Assembly (NCBI GenBank): GCA_024231975.1 | Contig: JAAEQB010000026.1 | Span: forward strand, 1 to 64,000 | DNA: 64,000 nt | Direction of reading: 5' to 3' | Source of the DNA: Allobosea sp. | GTDB lineage: Bacteria > Pseudomonadota > Alphaproteobacteria > Rhizobiales > Beijerinckiaceae | Shown: positions 1 to 8,338 of the stretch, in pieces | How the letters are laid out: each line of letters opens with the position of its first letter | How positions within the stretch are numbered: position 1 is the stretch's first letter | Program-made: the position numbers and the translations under genes | The notes under the pieces: model-generated | Told to the model about the DNA's origin: nothing | Seen by the model: the letters and a program-made list of their open reading frames with translations, nothing else | Databases searched by the model: none

Positions 1-129
1 CGTGAATGACGCTCCGCGGCGGCCCTCGGCTCTCCCACGGTCTTGGCCACCACGGGTAGGGGCGGGCTCGCCGCAGAGACCCCGCGAGCCCCAGCATCAA
101 GGCTCATACCTCTTCTACACACAAGGGGC
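1..129. other. Non-coding stretch at window edge
   Basis: The first 332 bases before hisB hold no gene I can recognise. Bases 1-129 are GC-rich with only short proline/arginine-rich open frames that look non-coding. The rest is the dispersed repeat described next and a short hisB leader. In related genomes hslV/hslU often lie upstream of hisB, but nothing of them is visible here. Confidence 0.4.
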
Positions 130-250
130 AGGGGTGAGGGACCGCCGCTGATTATTTGAGTGCAGCCGTTGCCGTTGCGCCTTCTGCGGGAAGGGCGGGC
201 CCTCATCCCTGCCCTTCTCCCACACGGGAGAAGGGTTCCCCGCGCCCTTC
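130..250 (+). repeat. Dispersed intergenic repeat, copy A
   Basis: About 121 bp that recur, nearly 90 percent identical by eye and in the same orientation, at 36364-36483. The element begins GGGGTGAGGGACCGCC, has a variable middle, then an inverted complement (GGCGGGCCCTCATCCC) followed by a CTTCTCCCACACGGGAGAAG hairpin. It can therefore fold into a long imperfect stem plus a terminal hairpin, like REP/BIME-type elements of Rhizobiales. It has no coding content. Confidence 0.75.
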
Positions 251-332
251 ATTGCGTTCGGTGCCGAGATGGTTGGCCATCCAGCCGCCTGCCTGCTAAA
301 GCAGCCGCCGACGGAGTAGAAAAGGGTTCCCC

Positions 333-920
333 ATGCGTTCGGGCGAAGTGAAGCGCCGCACCAACGAGACCGACATCGCGGTCAAGCTCGTGCTCGACGG
401 TACGGGCAAGGCCGAGATTGCGACCGGGATCGGCTTCTTCGACCATATGCTCGATCTCTTCGCCCGCCATTCGCTGATCGACACCACGGTCAAGGTGAAG
501 GGCGACACCCATATCGACGACCACCACTCGGTCGAGGATGCCGGCATCGCGCTCGGCGAGGCCCTCAAAGCAGCGCTCGGCGACAAGAAGGGCATCCGCC
601 GCTATGCCGATGTCCACCTGCCGATGGACGAGACGCTGACCCGCGTTGCGGTCGACGTCTCCGGCCGGCCTTTCCTGGTCTTCCGGACGGAGTTCAAGGC
701 ACAGAAGATCGGGACGTTCGATACCGAATTGGTGCGCGAGTTCTTCCAGGCTTTCGCGATGAATGCCGGCATCACGCTCCATGTCGAGACGCTCTATGGC
801 GACAATGCCCACCATATCGCCGAGAGCTGCTTCAAAGGCCTGGCGCGGGCATTGCGTCAGGCACTCGAGGTTGATCCGCGCGAGGGCGGCCGCGTGCCCT
901 CGACCAAGGGCGCCCTCTAG
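333..920 (+). CDS. hisB: Imidazoleglycerol-phosphate dehydratase
   Basis: A 195-residue monofunctional HisB that dehydrates imidazole-glycerol phosphate to imidazole-acetol phosphate, the sixth step of histidine synthesis, in the cytoplasm. The duplicated family signature is present: FFDHML at about 35-40 with DDHHSVED at 62-69, and NAHHIAESCFK at about 158-168. These histidines and acids bind the two catalytic Mn ions. Length matches the monofunctional family. The ATG at 333 follows AAAGGG. The TAG stop codon (918-920) is the first triplet of a palindromic repeat at 918-969. It heads the cluster hisB-DUF2628-hisH-hisA. Confidence 0.97.
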   Translation: MRSGEVKRRTNETDIAVKLVLDGTGKAEIATGIGFFDHMLDLFARHSLIDTTVKVKGDTHIDDHHSVEDAGIALGEALKAALGDKKGIRRYADVHLPMDETLTRVAVDVSGRPFLVFRTEFKAQKIGTFDTELVREFFQAFAMNAGITLHVETLYGDNAHHIAESCFKGLARALRQALEVDPREGGRVPSTKGAL

Positions 921-969
921 AGCATTGCGCGAAAAAGTGGGAACCGGTTTTTTGCTTGAGCAATGCTCT
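918..969 (+). repeat. Palindromic stop-codon repeat element (copy 1)
   Basis: Outer arms AGAGCATTG (919-927) and CAATGCTCT (961-969) enclose a core GAAAAAGTGGGAACCGG followed by a T-run. The first three bases, TAG, are the stop codon of hisB. The core matches the widespread Rhizobiales intergenic palindrome. The hairpin with its T-run could act as an attenuator between hisB and the next gene. Related copies lie at 4696-4722 (partial), 44855-44907 and 57705-57754. Confidence 0.85.
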
Positions 970-998
970 GAACTTTTGGGATCAAAGGGATCGCTGCC

Positions 999-1484
999 AT
1001 GGCGTTCTATCAGGCTCTGATCCCGCCGCCGGGCGCCGGCGGCCTGCGCGAGGAGGTTGAGCAGGCGCGGCTCCTGCCGGAGAGCTTCACCTTCTCGGCC
1101 TTCGTCTTCGGCGGCGTCTGGCTGCTCTACAAGCGGCTCTGGCTCGCCTTCGTCCTCTACGCGCTGGTCTGGGGCGGGCTGGTCTATGCCCAGCGCCAGC
1201 TCGGCTTCGCCATCGGCGCGGTTGCCCTGTCGCAGATGGCGCTCGGGCTCTTCCTCGGCTTCGAGGGCCAGAACCTGATCGCGCGCAAGCTGCTGCGCAA
1301 GGGCTGGCGGCTGGTCGACGTGGTCGAGGCGCCGGACCTCTCCAGCGCCGAGCGCCGCTTCTTCGAGCGGGCCCTGCCTGCCGGCGCGCCGCCGCGCGTC
1401 GTCGAGACGGCGCCGGCTCCCGCGCGCTTCGCGCCGAGCTCCGCACCGGTGATCGGCCTCTTCCCCGAGGCGAACGGACGATGA
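999..1484 (+). CDS. DUF2628 membrane protein
   Basis: A 161-residue protein of the DUF2628 family, found next to his genes in many Rhizobiales; its function is unknown. The N-terminal third (about residues 28-95) contains hydrophobic helices around FVFGGVWLLYKRLWLAFVLY and a second stretch ending LGLFLGFEGQNL, so it is probably an inner-membrane protein. The C-terminal part is polar and Ala/Pro-rich. Its end overlaps the hisH start by 4 nt (ATGA), so the two are probably translationally coupled. A role in histidine metabolism is only suggested by position. Confidence 0.85.
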   Translation: MAFYQALIPPPGAGGLREEVEQARLLPESFTFSAFVFGGVWLLYKRLWLAFVLYALVWGGLVYAQRQLGFAIGAVALSQMALGLFLGFEGQNLIARKLLRKGWRLVDVVEAPDLSSAERRFFERALPAGAPPRVVETAPAPARFAPSSAPVIGLFPEANGR

Positions 1485-2137
1485 GCCAGACCGTCACCAT
1501 CGTCGATTACGGCTCGGGCAACCTGCACTCGGCCGCAAAGGCCTTCGAGCGCGCCGCTTCGGAAGCTGGCATCGCCGCGATCATCCGCGTCACCAGCGAT
1601 CCCGCCGAGGTCCGCGCCGCCGACCGCATCGTGCTGCCCGGCGTCGGCGCCTTCGCTGATTGCCGCCGTGGCCTCGATGCCGTCTCCGGCATGGTCGAGG
1701 CGCTGGAGGATACCGTTCGCGGCAAGGGCCGGCCCTTCCTCGGCATCTGCGTCGGCATGCAATTGATGGCGAGCCGCGGCCTCGAATATGTGACGACGCC
1801 GGGGCTCGACTGGATCGCCGGCGACGTCGCGCTGATCCGCCCGCAGGACGATGCCCTGAAGATTCCGCATATGGGCTGGAACACGCTGCATCCGCAGGAC
1901 GAGCATCCTTTGCTCGCCGGCATCGAAACCGGCCCGGCCGGCTGGCACGCCTATTTCGTCCACTCCTATGCGCTGACGGCGGCAAAACCGCAGGAGGTGC
2001 TGGCGCTGACCGATTACGGCGGCCCGATCACCGCGATGGTGGCTCGCGACAACATCGCCGGCACGCAGTTCCACCCCGAGAAGAGCCAGAAGCTCGGCCT
2101 CAAGCTGATCGGCAATTTCCTGAGGTGGGCACCGTGA
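1481..2137 (+). CDS. hisH: Imidazole glycerol phosphate synthase, glutaminase subunit
   Basis: A 218-residue class-I glutamine amidotransferase that hydrolyses glutamine and channels ammonia to HisF. The nucleophile elbow GICVGMQLM places the catalytic cysteine at residue 90. The His/Glu pair lies in the C-terminal TQFHPEKSQ. The oxyanion-strand motif LPGVGAF is at about 52-58. It overlaps DUF2628 by 4 nt at the start and hisA by 4 nt at the end (GTGA). Its partner hisF lies about 2.6 kb downstream, beyond two genes on the other strand. Confidence 0.97.
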   Translation: MSQTVTIVDYGSGNLHSAAKAFERAASEAGIAAIIRVTSDPAEVRAADRIVLPGVGAFADCRRGLDAVSGMVEALEDTVRGKGRPFLGICVGMQLMASRGLEYVTTPGLDWIAGDVALIRPQDDALKIPHMGWNTLHPQDEHPLLAGIETGPAGWHAYFVHSYALTAAKPQEVLALTDYGGPITAMVARDNIAGTQFHPEKSQKLGLKLIGNFLRWAP

Positions 2138-2862
2138 TCCTCTTCCCCGCCATCGATCTCAAGGAAGGCCGCTGCGTCCGCCTGAAGCAGGGCGACATGG
2201 ACCAAGCGACGATCTTCAACGACGATCCCGCCACCCAGGCCGCGACCTTCGAGGCGCAGGGCTTCGAGTGGCTGCACGTCGTCGATCTCGATGGCGCCTT
2301 CGCCGGCAAGCCGATGAATGCGGCGGCCGTCGAGGCGATCCTGCAGCGTGTCTCCTTCCCGGTGCAGCTCGGTGGCGGCATTCGCGACATGAAGACGGTC
2401 GAGGGTTGGCTCGGTAAAGGCGTCGCCCGCGTCATCATCGGCACGGCGGCGGTGCGCGATCCCGGCTTCGTCCGCGAGGCGGCCAAGGCCTTTCCGGGCA
2501 AGGTCGCTGTCGGCATCGACGCGCGCGACGGTTTCGTCGCGGTTGAAGGCTGGGCCGAGACCTCGGCCTTGGCTGCCGACGATCTCGGCCGCCGCTTCGA
2601 GGACGCCGGCGTCGCTGCGATCGTCTACACCGACATCGCCCGCGACGGCATGCTCCAGGGCATCAACTGGGACGGCACGATCGCGCTCGCCCATGCGCTG
2701 ACGATCCCGGTGATCGCCTCGGGCGGGCTCGCCTCGATGGCCGATATCGAGCGGCTCTGCGCGCCCGACGCCGCGATCCTCGAAGGCGCGATCACCGGCC
2801 GCGCCCTCTATGACGGCCGGATCGACCCCGCGGCGGCGCTGGCTAGGCTGGCGGCGGCCTGA
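2134..2862 (+). CDS. hisA: ProFAR isomerase
   Basis: A 242-residue (beta-alpha)8 barrel that isomerises ProFAR to PRFAR in histidine synthesis. The N-terminal PAIDLKEG carries the catalytic Asp (residue 8). The phosphate-binding GGGIR and the second catalytic Asp region (YTDIARDGM) are present. The reading frame stays open further upstream, but the conserved N-terminus starts at the GTG at 2134, which overlaps the hisH stop (GTGA). Family length supports this start. It is followed by the convergent carbonic anhydrase after 10 nt. Confidence 0.96.
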   Translation: MILFPAIDLKEGRCVRLKQGDMDQATIFNDDPATQAATFEAQGFEWLHVVDLDGAFAGKPMNAAAVEAILQRVSFPVQLGGGIRDMKTVEGWLGKGVARVIIGTAAVRDPGFVREAAKAFPGKVAVGIDARDGFVAVEGWAETSALAADDLGRRFEDAGVAAIVYTDIARDGMLQGINWDGTIALAHALTIPVIASGGLASMADIERLCAPDAAILEGAITGRALYDGRIDPAAALARLAAA

Positions 2863-2872
2863 GCGACGGCGC

Positions 2873-3583
2873 CTAGACCAGCTCGACCTTGCCGGTCGCC
2901 AGGTCGTAGACGCCGCCGACCACGTTGAGCTGCTTCTGCGCGAGGCGCTGCGACAGGATCGGCGTCGCCTTCTGCAGCTTGGCGACGTTGAGTCTGACAT
3001 TGGCGATGGTGGCGGCCTTCAGCAGGTCAGCCGCCCCCTCCTTCTGCGCCGCGAGCACAGCCGGCCTGATCGCATTGGTCAGTGACGGCAGGCGTCCCGG
3101 CAGCTTGGTCTTGTTCTTGACCACGTCGATGGTCGCCGAGACGGCGCCGCAATTGCTGTGGCCGAGCACCAGGATGAGCTGCGAGCCCAGCACCTGCGCG
3201 CCATATTCCAGGCTCGCCAGCACGTCGGCATTGACGAAATTCCCGGCGACGCGGGTGACGAAGAGCTGGCCCGGCCCCTGGTCGAAGGCGAGTTCCGGCG
3301 CGATACGCGAATCGGCGCAGCTCAGAATCGAGGCGAAGGGCGCCTGCGAGGCGGCGCGCGCCGCCCGCCCGGCCGAGAAATCGCGCTCGCTGAGATTGCC
3401 CGAAACATAGCGGGCATTGCCGTCCACCAGCCGCTTCAGCGCGTCGTCGGGGCCGACCGCGGCCGATTGCGCCTGGATCGATGTCGAAAAGACGCCGGCC
3501 AGGGCAAGGCCTGCGCCGGCCGCCAGCAGCTTGCGGCGCGAGAGCCTGGTATTGCGGGCGGCTGGGTCACAATGGTCGCACAT
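2873..3583 (-). CDS. Beta-carbonic anhydrase with Tat-like signal
   Basis: A 236-residue beta-class carbonic anhydrase that interconverts CO2 and bicarbonate. Zinc ligands are visible in SCADSR (Cys89, Asp91-Arg93 dyad) and GHSNCGA (His142, Cys145). The N-terminus NTRLSRRKLLAAGAG followed by a hydrophobic stretch and AQA is a probable twin-arginine export signal, suggesting a periplasmic enzyme. I prefer the ATG at 3583, which has GGAG 8 nt upstream; an ATG at 3601 would add six residues. It lies on the opposite strand and interrupts the his cluster. Confidence 0.92.
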   Translation of the reverse strand: MCDHCDPAARNTRLSRRKLLAAGAGLALAGVFSTSIQAQSAAVGPDDALKRLVDGNARYVSGNLSERDFSAGRAARAASQAPFASILSCADSRIAPELAFDQGPGQLFVTRVAGNFVNADVLASLEYGAQVLGSQLILVLGHSNCGAVSATIDVVKNKTKLPGRLPSLTNAIRPAVLAAQKEGAADLLKAATIANVRLNVAKLQKATPILSQRLAQKQLNVVGGVYDLATGKVELV

Positions 3584-3790
3584 CGTCGGACTCCGAGGCA
3601 TGGACGGGGATGCGCCACGTGATCCGGAGGTGGTACGCGGCGCAGGCTTGATCGGCAGCGTCGATGCTAGACTTCCCTAACGTCAGAAGGCAGGGCAAAT
3701 CCCGCGGCGATCGATCTGGCTGGGATGAGCGTAAACGAGGGATGAACGCTGCGATTCGCAGTCTTTCGGTTGCCGGGAGATAGCGCCTCC

Positions 3791-4573
3791 TCAGCGCAGA
3801 TACTGCTCGTAATAGCGCTGGTACTCGCCGGTCGCCTTGGCGATGTGCAGCCACTGGTCGACGAAGGCCTTGAAGATCACATCGCCGCGCGGCAGCAGAT
3901 AGCCGATCTCGATGAAGGTCAGCGGCTTGTCGGGATTGACCGCGCACAGGCCGGGCTTGAGCTTCTGCTGTACCGTCGCCTCGATCGCCTCGGTGACGAA
4001 CACGTCGGCGCGCCCGGCGAGGATCTCGTCGAAGATGGTGACGTTGTCCTGGTGCAGCATCACCTTGGCCTGCTTGAAGTTGCTCTTTGCGAAGCGCTCA
4101 TTGGTGCCGCCGGGATTGGCGATCGCGGTGACGCCCGGCTTGTCGATGTCGGCGACGCTCTGGAACTTCTCCTTGTCGGCGCAGCGCGCCAGCGGAATCT
4201 TGCCGGTCCGCAGTGCCGGATCCGAGTAGAACACGCGCTTCTGCCGTTCCAGCGTCACGCCGATGCCGCCCATGGCGACGTCGCATTTGCCGCTGGTGAA
4301 ATCGGGCATCAACTCGGCCCATTTCGTCCGCACGAACTTGGGCTCGACACCGATCGCCTTGGCGAGCGACTTCGCCATCTCGATGTCGATGCCCTCGAAG
4401 CCGTCCCCCACGGCGTTGGTGAAGGGCTTGTAGTCGCCGGTGGTGCAGATCCGCAGCGTGCCGGCGCTCTGGATCGCATCGAGCGCACTCACCGGCGCTT
4501 GTGCCTGTGCGGCGTTGATGCAGAACAGCCCGGCGCAGGCGGCGAGCGCGCCGCGGATGATCGTCGACAGCAT
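3791..4573 (-). CDS. PheC-like cyclohexadienyl dehydratase or amino-acid binding protein
   Basis: A 260-residue secreted protein of the SBP_bac_3 fold. After a signal peptide ending AAQAQA the mature protein shows TGDYKPFT, GIDIEMAKSLAKAIG, GVTLERQKRVFYSDP, NPGGTNERFA and DNVTIFDEILAGRADV. This resembles periplasmic cyclohexadienyl dehydratase PheC (prephenate/arogenate to phenylpyruvate/phenylalanine) more than a typical ABC binding protein. No permease or ATPase gene is nearby, which fits a stand-alone enzyme. An upstream in-frame start would add 21 non-signal-like residues, so the ATG at 4573 is chosen. Which of the two functions applies is not settled by sequence reading. Confidence 0.8.
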   Translation of the reverse strand: MLSTIIRGALAACAGLFCINAAQAQAPVSALDAIQSAGTLRICTTGDYKPFTNAVGDGFEGIDIEMAKSLAKAIGVEPKFVRTKWAELMPDFTSGKCDVAMGGIGVTLERQKRVFYSDPALRTGKIPLARCADKEKFQSVADIDKPGVTAIANPGGTNERFAKSNFKQAKVMLHQDNVTIFDEILAGRADVFVTEAIEATVQQKLKPGLCAVNPDKPLTFIEIGYLLPRGDVIFKAFVDQWLHIAKATGEYQRYYEQYLR

Positions 4574-4695
4574 GAAAAGCCTCGTCCCCTCTCTCGTGGT
4601 TGCCGCAAGGAGAGCAGCGTGCGGAGGCAGGTTCAACCGCCATCGGGGCGAGGGCGCCCGTGTCCGGCACGCATTGCTTGCCGAGCTGGCGTTGC

Positions 4696-4722
4696 ATTTC
4701 CACTTTGGGGGAACATGCTCTA
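4696..4722 (-). repeat. Partial copy of the palindromic repeat
   Basis: Read on the minus strand this begins TAGAGCATGTTCCCCC and continues AAAGTGG, matching one half of the palindromes at 918-969 and 44855-44907. The second arm is missing. It lies in the short region between the PheC-like gene and hisF and is not at a stop codon. Confidence 0.5.
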
Positions 4723-4768
4723 GGTTGCGCCGCCTTGCGGCTTCAGGCCGCCTTCAAGACCTTTGCCC

Positions 4769-5533
4769 ATGACCCTGAAGACCCGCATCATCCCCTGCCT
4801 CGACGTCAAGGACGGCCGTGTCGTCAAGGGCGTGAAATTCGTCGATCTCGTCGATGCCGGCGATCCCGTCGAGGCGGCCAAGGCCTATGACGTGGCTGGG
4901 GCCGACGAGCTCTGCTTTCTCGACATCACCGCGAGCCATGAAGCGCGTGGAACCCTGCTCGACGTCGTCACCCGTACGGCCGAGGCCTGCTTCATGCCGC
5001 TGACCGTCGGCGGCGGCGTGCGCAAGGTCGAGGATATCCGCGCGCTGCTGCTGGCCGGTGCCGACAAGGTTGCGATCAACACCGCGGCGGTGACCAACCG
5101 CCCCTTCGTCAAAGAGGCGGCGGAAAAATTCGGCGACCAGTGCATCGTCGTCGCCATCGACGCCAAGCAGGTCACGCCTGGACGCTGGGAGATCTTCACC
5201 CATGGCGGGCGCAATGCCACCGGCATCGACGCCATTGCCTTCGCCCGCGAGGTCGTCTCGCTCGGCGCCGGCGAGTTGCTGGTAACCTCGATGGATCGCG
5301 ACGGCACCAAGTCGGGTTACGATATCGGCCTGACCCAGCGCATCGCCGACGCGGTCTCGGTGCCGGTGATCGCTTCGGGCGGCGTCGGCGATCTCGACGA
5401 TCTCGTCGCCGGCGTGCGCGACGGCCATGCCTCGGCCGTGCTCGCTGCCTCGATCTTCCATTTCGGCACCTACAGCATCCCGCAGGCCAAGGCGCATATG
5501 GCCGCCGCTGGCCTCGCGATGCGGCTGGATTGA
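4769..5533 (+). CDS. hisF: Imidazole glycerol phosphate synthase, cyclase subunit
   Basis: A 254-residue (beta-alpha)8 barrel that uses HisH-derived ammonia to convert PRFAR into imidazole-glycerol phosphate and AICAR. Typical features are TRIIPCLDVKDGRVVKG at the N-terminus (catalytic Asp in CLDV), GGGVR, and the second catalytic Asp in TSMDRDGTKSGYD. A TTG two codons upstream is in frame, but the ATG at 4769 gives the usual family N-terminus. Three nucleotides separate it from hisE. It is cut off from hisH/hisA by two inverted genes. Confidence 0.97.
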   Translation: MTLKTRIIPCLDVKDGRVVKGVKFVDLVDAGDPVEAAKAYDVAGADELCFLDITASHEARGTLLDVVTRTAEACFMPLTVGGGVRKVEDIRALLLAGADKVAINTAAVTNRPFVKEAAEKFGDQCIVVAIDAKQVTPGRWEIFTHGGRNATGIDAIAFAREVVSLGAGELLVTSMDRDGTKSGYDIGLTQRIADAVSVPVIASGGVGDLDDLVAGVRDGHASAVLAASIFHFGTYSIPQAKAHMAAAGLAMRLD

Positions 5534-5536
5534 GCG

Positions 5537-5857
5537 ATGACGGCTTTCACCCTTGCCGATCTCGAACGCATCGTCGCCGAGCGGGCGAGCGCTTCACCGG
5601 ATGAATCCTGGACGGCCAAGCTTTTGGCCGCCGGTCCCGAGCGCGCCGCCAAGAAGCTCGGCGAGGAGGCGGTAGAGGCCGTCATCGCCGCCGTGAAGGG
5701 TGATCGCGACGAGCTGATCGCCGAGAGCGCCGATATGCTTTATCATCTTTTGGTCGTGCTCAAGGCCCGCGATGTTGCATTGCGGGACGTCTTGAGCCAG
5801 CTTGAGGCCCGTACCGCGCGCTCTGGCCTGGCCGAGAAAGCTGCGCGGCCCCGTTGA
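5537..5857 (+). CDS. hisE: Phosphoribosyl-ATP pyrophosphatase
   Basis: A 106-residue all-alpha MazG-like enzyme that hydrolyses phosphoribosyl-ATP to phosphoribosyl-AMP, the second step of histidine synthesis. The metal-binding signature KKLGEEAVEAVIAA followed by ESADMLYHLLVVL is intact. It starts 3 nt after the hisF stop and lies 52 nt before coaA, the usual order in Rhizobiales. Confidence 0.96.
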   Translation: MTAFTLADLERIVAERASASPDESWTAKLLAAGPERAAKKLGEEAVEAVIAAVKGDRDELIAESADMLYHLLVVLKARDVALRDVLSQLEARTARSGLAEKAARPR

Positions 5858-5909
5858 AGTCGAGGCGAGTGTCGCGTTGAACCTCGAAGCCTGGAAAACG
5901 GGGGGTATC

Positions 5910-6884
5910 ATGGACCAGCGTCCGATCACGGCGCCATCCGCCCCCGATCTGGTCTCGCCCTATCGCACGTTCTCACGTGACGAATGGGCGCATCTGCGTG
6001 CCGATACGCCGCTGACGCTCTCAGTCGACGACCTCACCAGGCTGCAATCGATCAACGACCCGATCTCGCTCGACGAGATCGTCGCGATCTACCTGCCGCT
6101 CTCGCGCCTGCTCTCGCTCTACGTTGCCGCGACGCAGGGGCTGTTCAAGGCGACCCAGCGCTTCCTGATGGCCGAGGCCGAGGCCAAGGTTCCCTATGTC
6201 ATCGGCGTGGCCGGCTCGGTCGCAGTCGGCAAGTCGACCACGGCGCGCGTGCTCCAGGCCCTGCTCTCGCGCTGGCCGAACACGCCGAAGGTCGAGCTCG
6301 TCACCACCGACGGCTTCCTCCTGCCCAATGCCGAGCTCGAACGCCGCGGCCTGATGCAGCGCAAGGGTTTTCCCGAGAGCTATGACAGCGCCGCGATCCT
6401 GCGCTTCCTCTCCGATGTGAAGGCCGGCAAGCGCGCCGTCAGCGCCCCCGTCTATTCGCACCTGGTCTATGACGTCGTGCCGGGCGAGCAGGTCACGGTC
6501 GAGCGGCCGGACATCCTGATCCTGGAAGGGCTGAACGTGCTGCAGGCGAGCCGCCTGCCCAGGGATGGTACCATCATTCCCTTCGTCTCCGACTTCTTCG
6601 ACTTCTCGGTCTATCTCGACGCCGACGAGAACGACCTGCACCGCTGGTACGTCAACCGCTTCATGACGCTGCGCCAGACCGCTTTCCGCGACCCGCGCTC
6701 CTTCTTCCGCAAATACGCCGAGATCGGCGAGGAAGAGGCGCTCTCGATCGCCGAGACGCTCTGGACCGGCATCAACCTGCCGAACCTGCGCGAGAACATC
6801 GTGCCGACCCGCCAGCGCGCCAGCTTGATCCTGACCAAGGGCGCCAGCCACCGCATCCAGCAGGTCGCGCTGAGGCGGCTCTAG
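5910..6884 (+). CDS. coaA: Pantothenate kinase, type I
   Basis: A 324-residue type I pantothenate kinase, which phosphorylates pantothenate in the first committed step of CoA synthesis. The P-loop GSVAVGKST is at 102-110, followed by DGFLLPNA and LEGLNVLQ. Length agrees with the bacterial CoaA family. The frame is open upstream, but the ATG at 5910, just after GGGGGTATC, gives the conserved N-terminus (SPYRTFSRDEWAHLR). It ends the hisF-hisE-coaA run. Confidence 0.96.
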   Translation: MDQRPITAPSAPDLVSPYRTFSRDEWAHLRADTPLTLSVDDLTRLQSINDPISLDEIVAIYLPLSRLLSLYVAATQGLFKATQRFLMAEAEAKVPYVIGVAGSVAVGKSTTARVLQALLSRWPNTPKVELVTTDGFLLPNAELERRGLMQRKGFPESYDSAAILRFLSDVKAGKRAVSAPVYSHLVYDVVPGEQVTVERPDILILEGLNVLQASRLPRDGTIIPFVSDFFDFSVYLDADENDLHRWYVNRFMTLRQTAFRDPRSFFRKYAEIGEEEALSIAETLWTGINLPNLRENIVPTRQRASLILTKGASHRIQQVALRRL

Positions 6885-6916
6885 CACGGGCCTCGAACCC
6901 CCGGTCCGGAACCGCG

Positions 6917-7444
6917 ATGACGACCTATGTCGCCCTGCTGCACTCGATCGTGCTCGGCCCCGGCAGGCGCCTGGTGATGGCGGATCTGAAGGCGATGGCG
7001 GCGGAACTCGGCTTTGGCGATGTGCGCAGCTGGGTCGCCACCGGCAATCTCATCTTCGAGGCCGAGAATGCGCCCGTCGCGGCGATCGAAAGCCAGTTGG
7101 AAACTGGCTTCCGGGCTCGCTTCGGCAAGCATGTCGACATCATCGCGCGTACGGCTCAGGCGTGGCGGCGGCTTGCCGCCCAAAATCCCTTCGCCGAAGG
7201 GAATGGCCCGGATATCGGCATCCGCGTCATGCGAAAGCCGCTCGGCCCCGATGCCTTGTCCATGCTCCGCGAGATCGCCACGCCGGGTATTGCTCTGGCT
7301 CTCGCTGACGGCGATCTCTGGATCGATTTCGGCGGCAAGCCGAGCGAGACGAAGCTGCTCTCGCATCTGACGACCAAAAAGCTCGGCATCGGGACGCTGC
7401 GCAACGCCAACACCGTCAACGCGCTCGCCGCGATGCTGGATTGA
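6917..7444 (+). CDS. DUF1697 family protein
   Basis: A 175-residue protein of the DUF1697 family. The diagnostic N-terminus YVALLHSIVLGPGRRLVMADLKAMAAELGF and the motif SWVATGNLIFEA are present. The family has no established biochemical role. Its stop overlaps the next ATG by one base (TGATG), suggesting coupling to the membrane protein gene that follows. No signal peptide or membrane segment is seen. Confidence 0.85.
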   Translation: MTTYVALLHSIVLGPGRRLVMADLKAMAAELGFGDVRSWVATGNLIFEAENAPVAAIESQLETGFRARFGKHVDIIARTAQAWRRLAAQNPFAEGNGPDIGIRVMRKPLGPDALSMLREIATPGIALALADGDLWIDFGGKPSETKLLSHLTTKKLGIGTLRNANTVNALAAMLD

Positions 7445-7893
7445 TGCCGCTCGATTTCGCGTCCCTCGGCCTGATGGCCGGCGCGGCCTTCGTCGCCGCG
7501 ACCTTGCTGCCGGCGCAGTCGGAAGCCGTCTTCGTCGGGCTATTGGCAGCGAAATCGGTCGATCCGACGCTGCTCTTTGTCGTTGCCTCCATCGCCAACA
7601 CCGCCGGCTCGGTGGTCAATTGGTGGCTCGGCCGGCTGATCGCGACGGGCGGCGTCGAACGGCTCCCGGCACGGCTGCGGCCCGATCCGGTCCGTTTCGC
7701 CAAGGCGCAGGGCTGGTTCGCCCGCTTCGGCTGGCCGTCCTTGCTCTTTGCCTGGCTGCCGATCGGCGGCGACCCTTTGACCTTCGTCGCCGGTTCGTTG
7801 AACTATCCGCTGCTGCGCTTCATCCTGCTGGTGTTCATCGGCAAGGCAGCGCGCTATGCCTTGCTCTGGGCGGGTTGGGCCGCTGCGGGATAA
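7444..7893 (+). CDS. YqaA/DedA-type small membrane protein
   Basis: A 149-residue membrane protein of the YqaA branch of the DedA superfamily. Hydrophobic helices span about residues 5-30 (FASLGLMAGAAFVAATLLPA), 40-60 and 120-145. The motif NTAGSVVNWWLGR and the following FGWPSLLFAWLPIGGDPLTFVAG are typical of this family. DedA relatives act in phospholipid flipping or membrane homeostasis, but the YqaA branch is uncharacterised. The ATG at 7444 overlaps the preceding stop; a TTG one codon earlier is less likely. Confidence 0.85.
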   Translation: MPLDFASLGLMAGAAFVAATLLPAQSEAVFVGLLAAKSVDPTLLFVVASIANTAGSVVNWWLGRLIATGGVERLPARLRPDPVRFAKAQGWFARFGWPSLLFAWLPIGGDPLTFVAGSLNYPLLRFILLVFIGKAARYALLWAGWAAAG

Positions 7894-7954
7894 GCATTTG
7901 CGCGGATTCCGGTCTCGGGCTACCAGCGAGGCCCATTCTGAAGGAGACCAGATC

Positions 7955-8305
7955 ATGAGCATCAAGCGCATCGCCCCCGGCCCGCGCATGTCGAAGGCCG
8001 TCGTGCATGGCAACACGGTCTATCTCGCCGGTCAGGTCGCCGACAAGGCGGCCGGCAAGAGCGTCGGCGAGCAGACCAAGGACATCCTCTCGATCATCGA
8101 CGGTCTCCTGGCCGAGGCTGGCACCGACAAGTCGAAGCTGCTGATGGTCAACATCTGGCTCTCCGACATGTCGACCTTCGCCGAGATGAACGCGGTCTGG
8201 GACGGCTGGGTCTCGGCCGGCAACACGCCCGGTCGCGCCACCGTCGAGGCCAAGCTCGCCGGTCCGCAGTACACCGTCGAGATCGCGGTCATCGCCGCGA
8301 TCTGA
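7955..8305 (+). CDS. RidA family deaminase
   Basis: A 116-residue RidA/YjgF-type protein, which forms trimers and deaminates reactive enamine/imine intermediates from PLP enzymes. The catalytic-type arginine is retained in TPGRATVEAKLAG. The ATG at 7955 follows AAGGAGA at ideal distance; the frame is open upstream but overlaps the preceding gene. A second RidA gene lies at 50035-50430 next to a threonine dehydratase. This one has no obvious PLP partner beside it, although an aminotransferase lies 1.4 kb downstream. Confidence 0.92.
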   Translation: MSIKRIAPGPRMSKAVVHGNTVYLAGQVADKAAGKSVGEQTKDILSIIDGLLAEAGTDKSKLLMVNIWLSDMSTFAEMNAVWDGWVSAGNTPGRATVEAKLAGPQYTVEIAVIAAI

Positions 8306-8338
8306 TCGCTGTCGCACAGGGGTGGCGGGCTTACAAAC

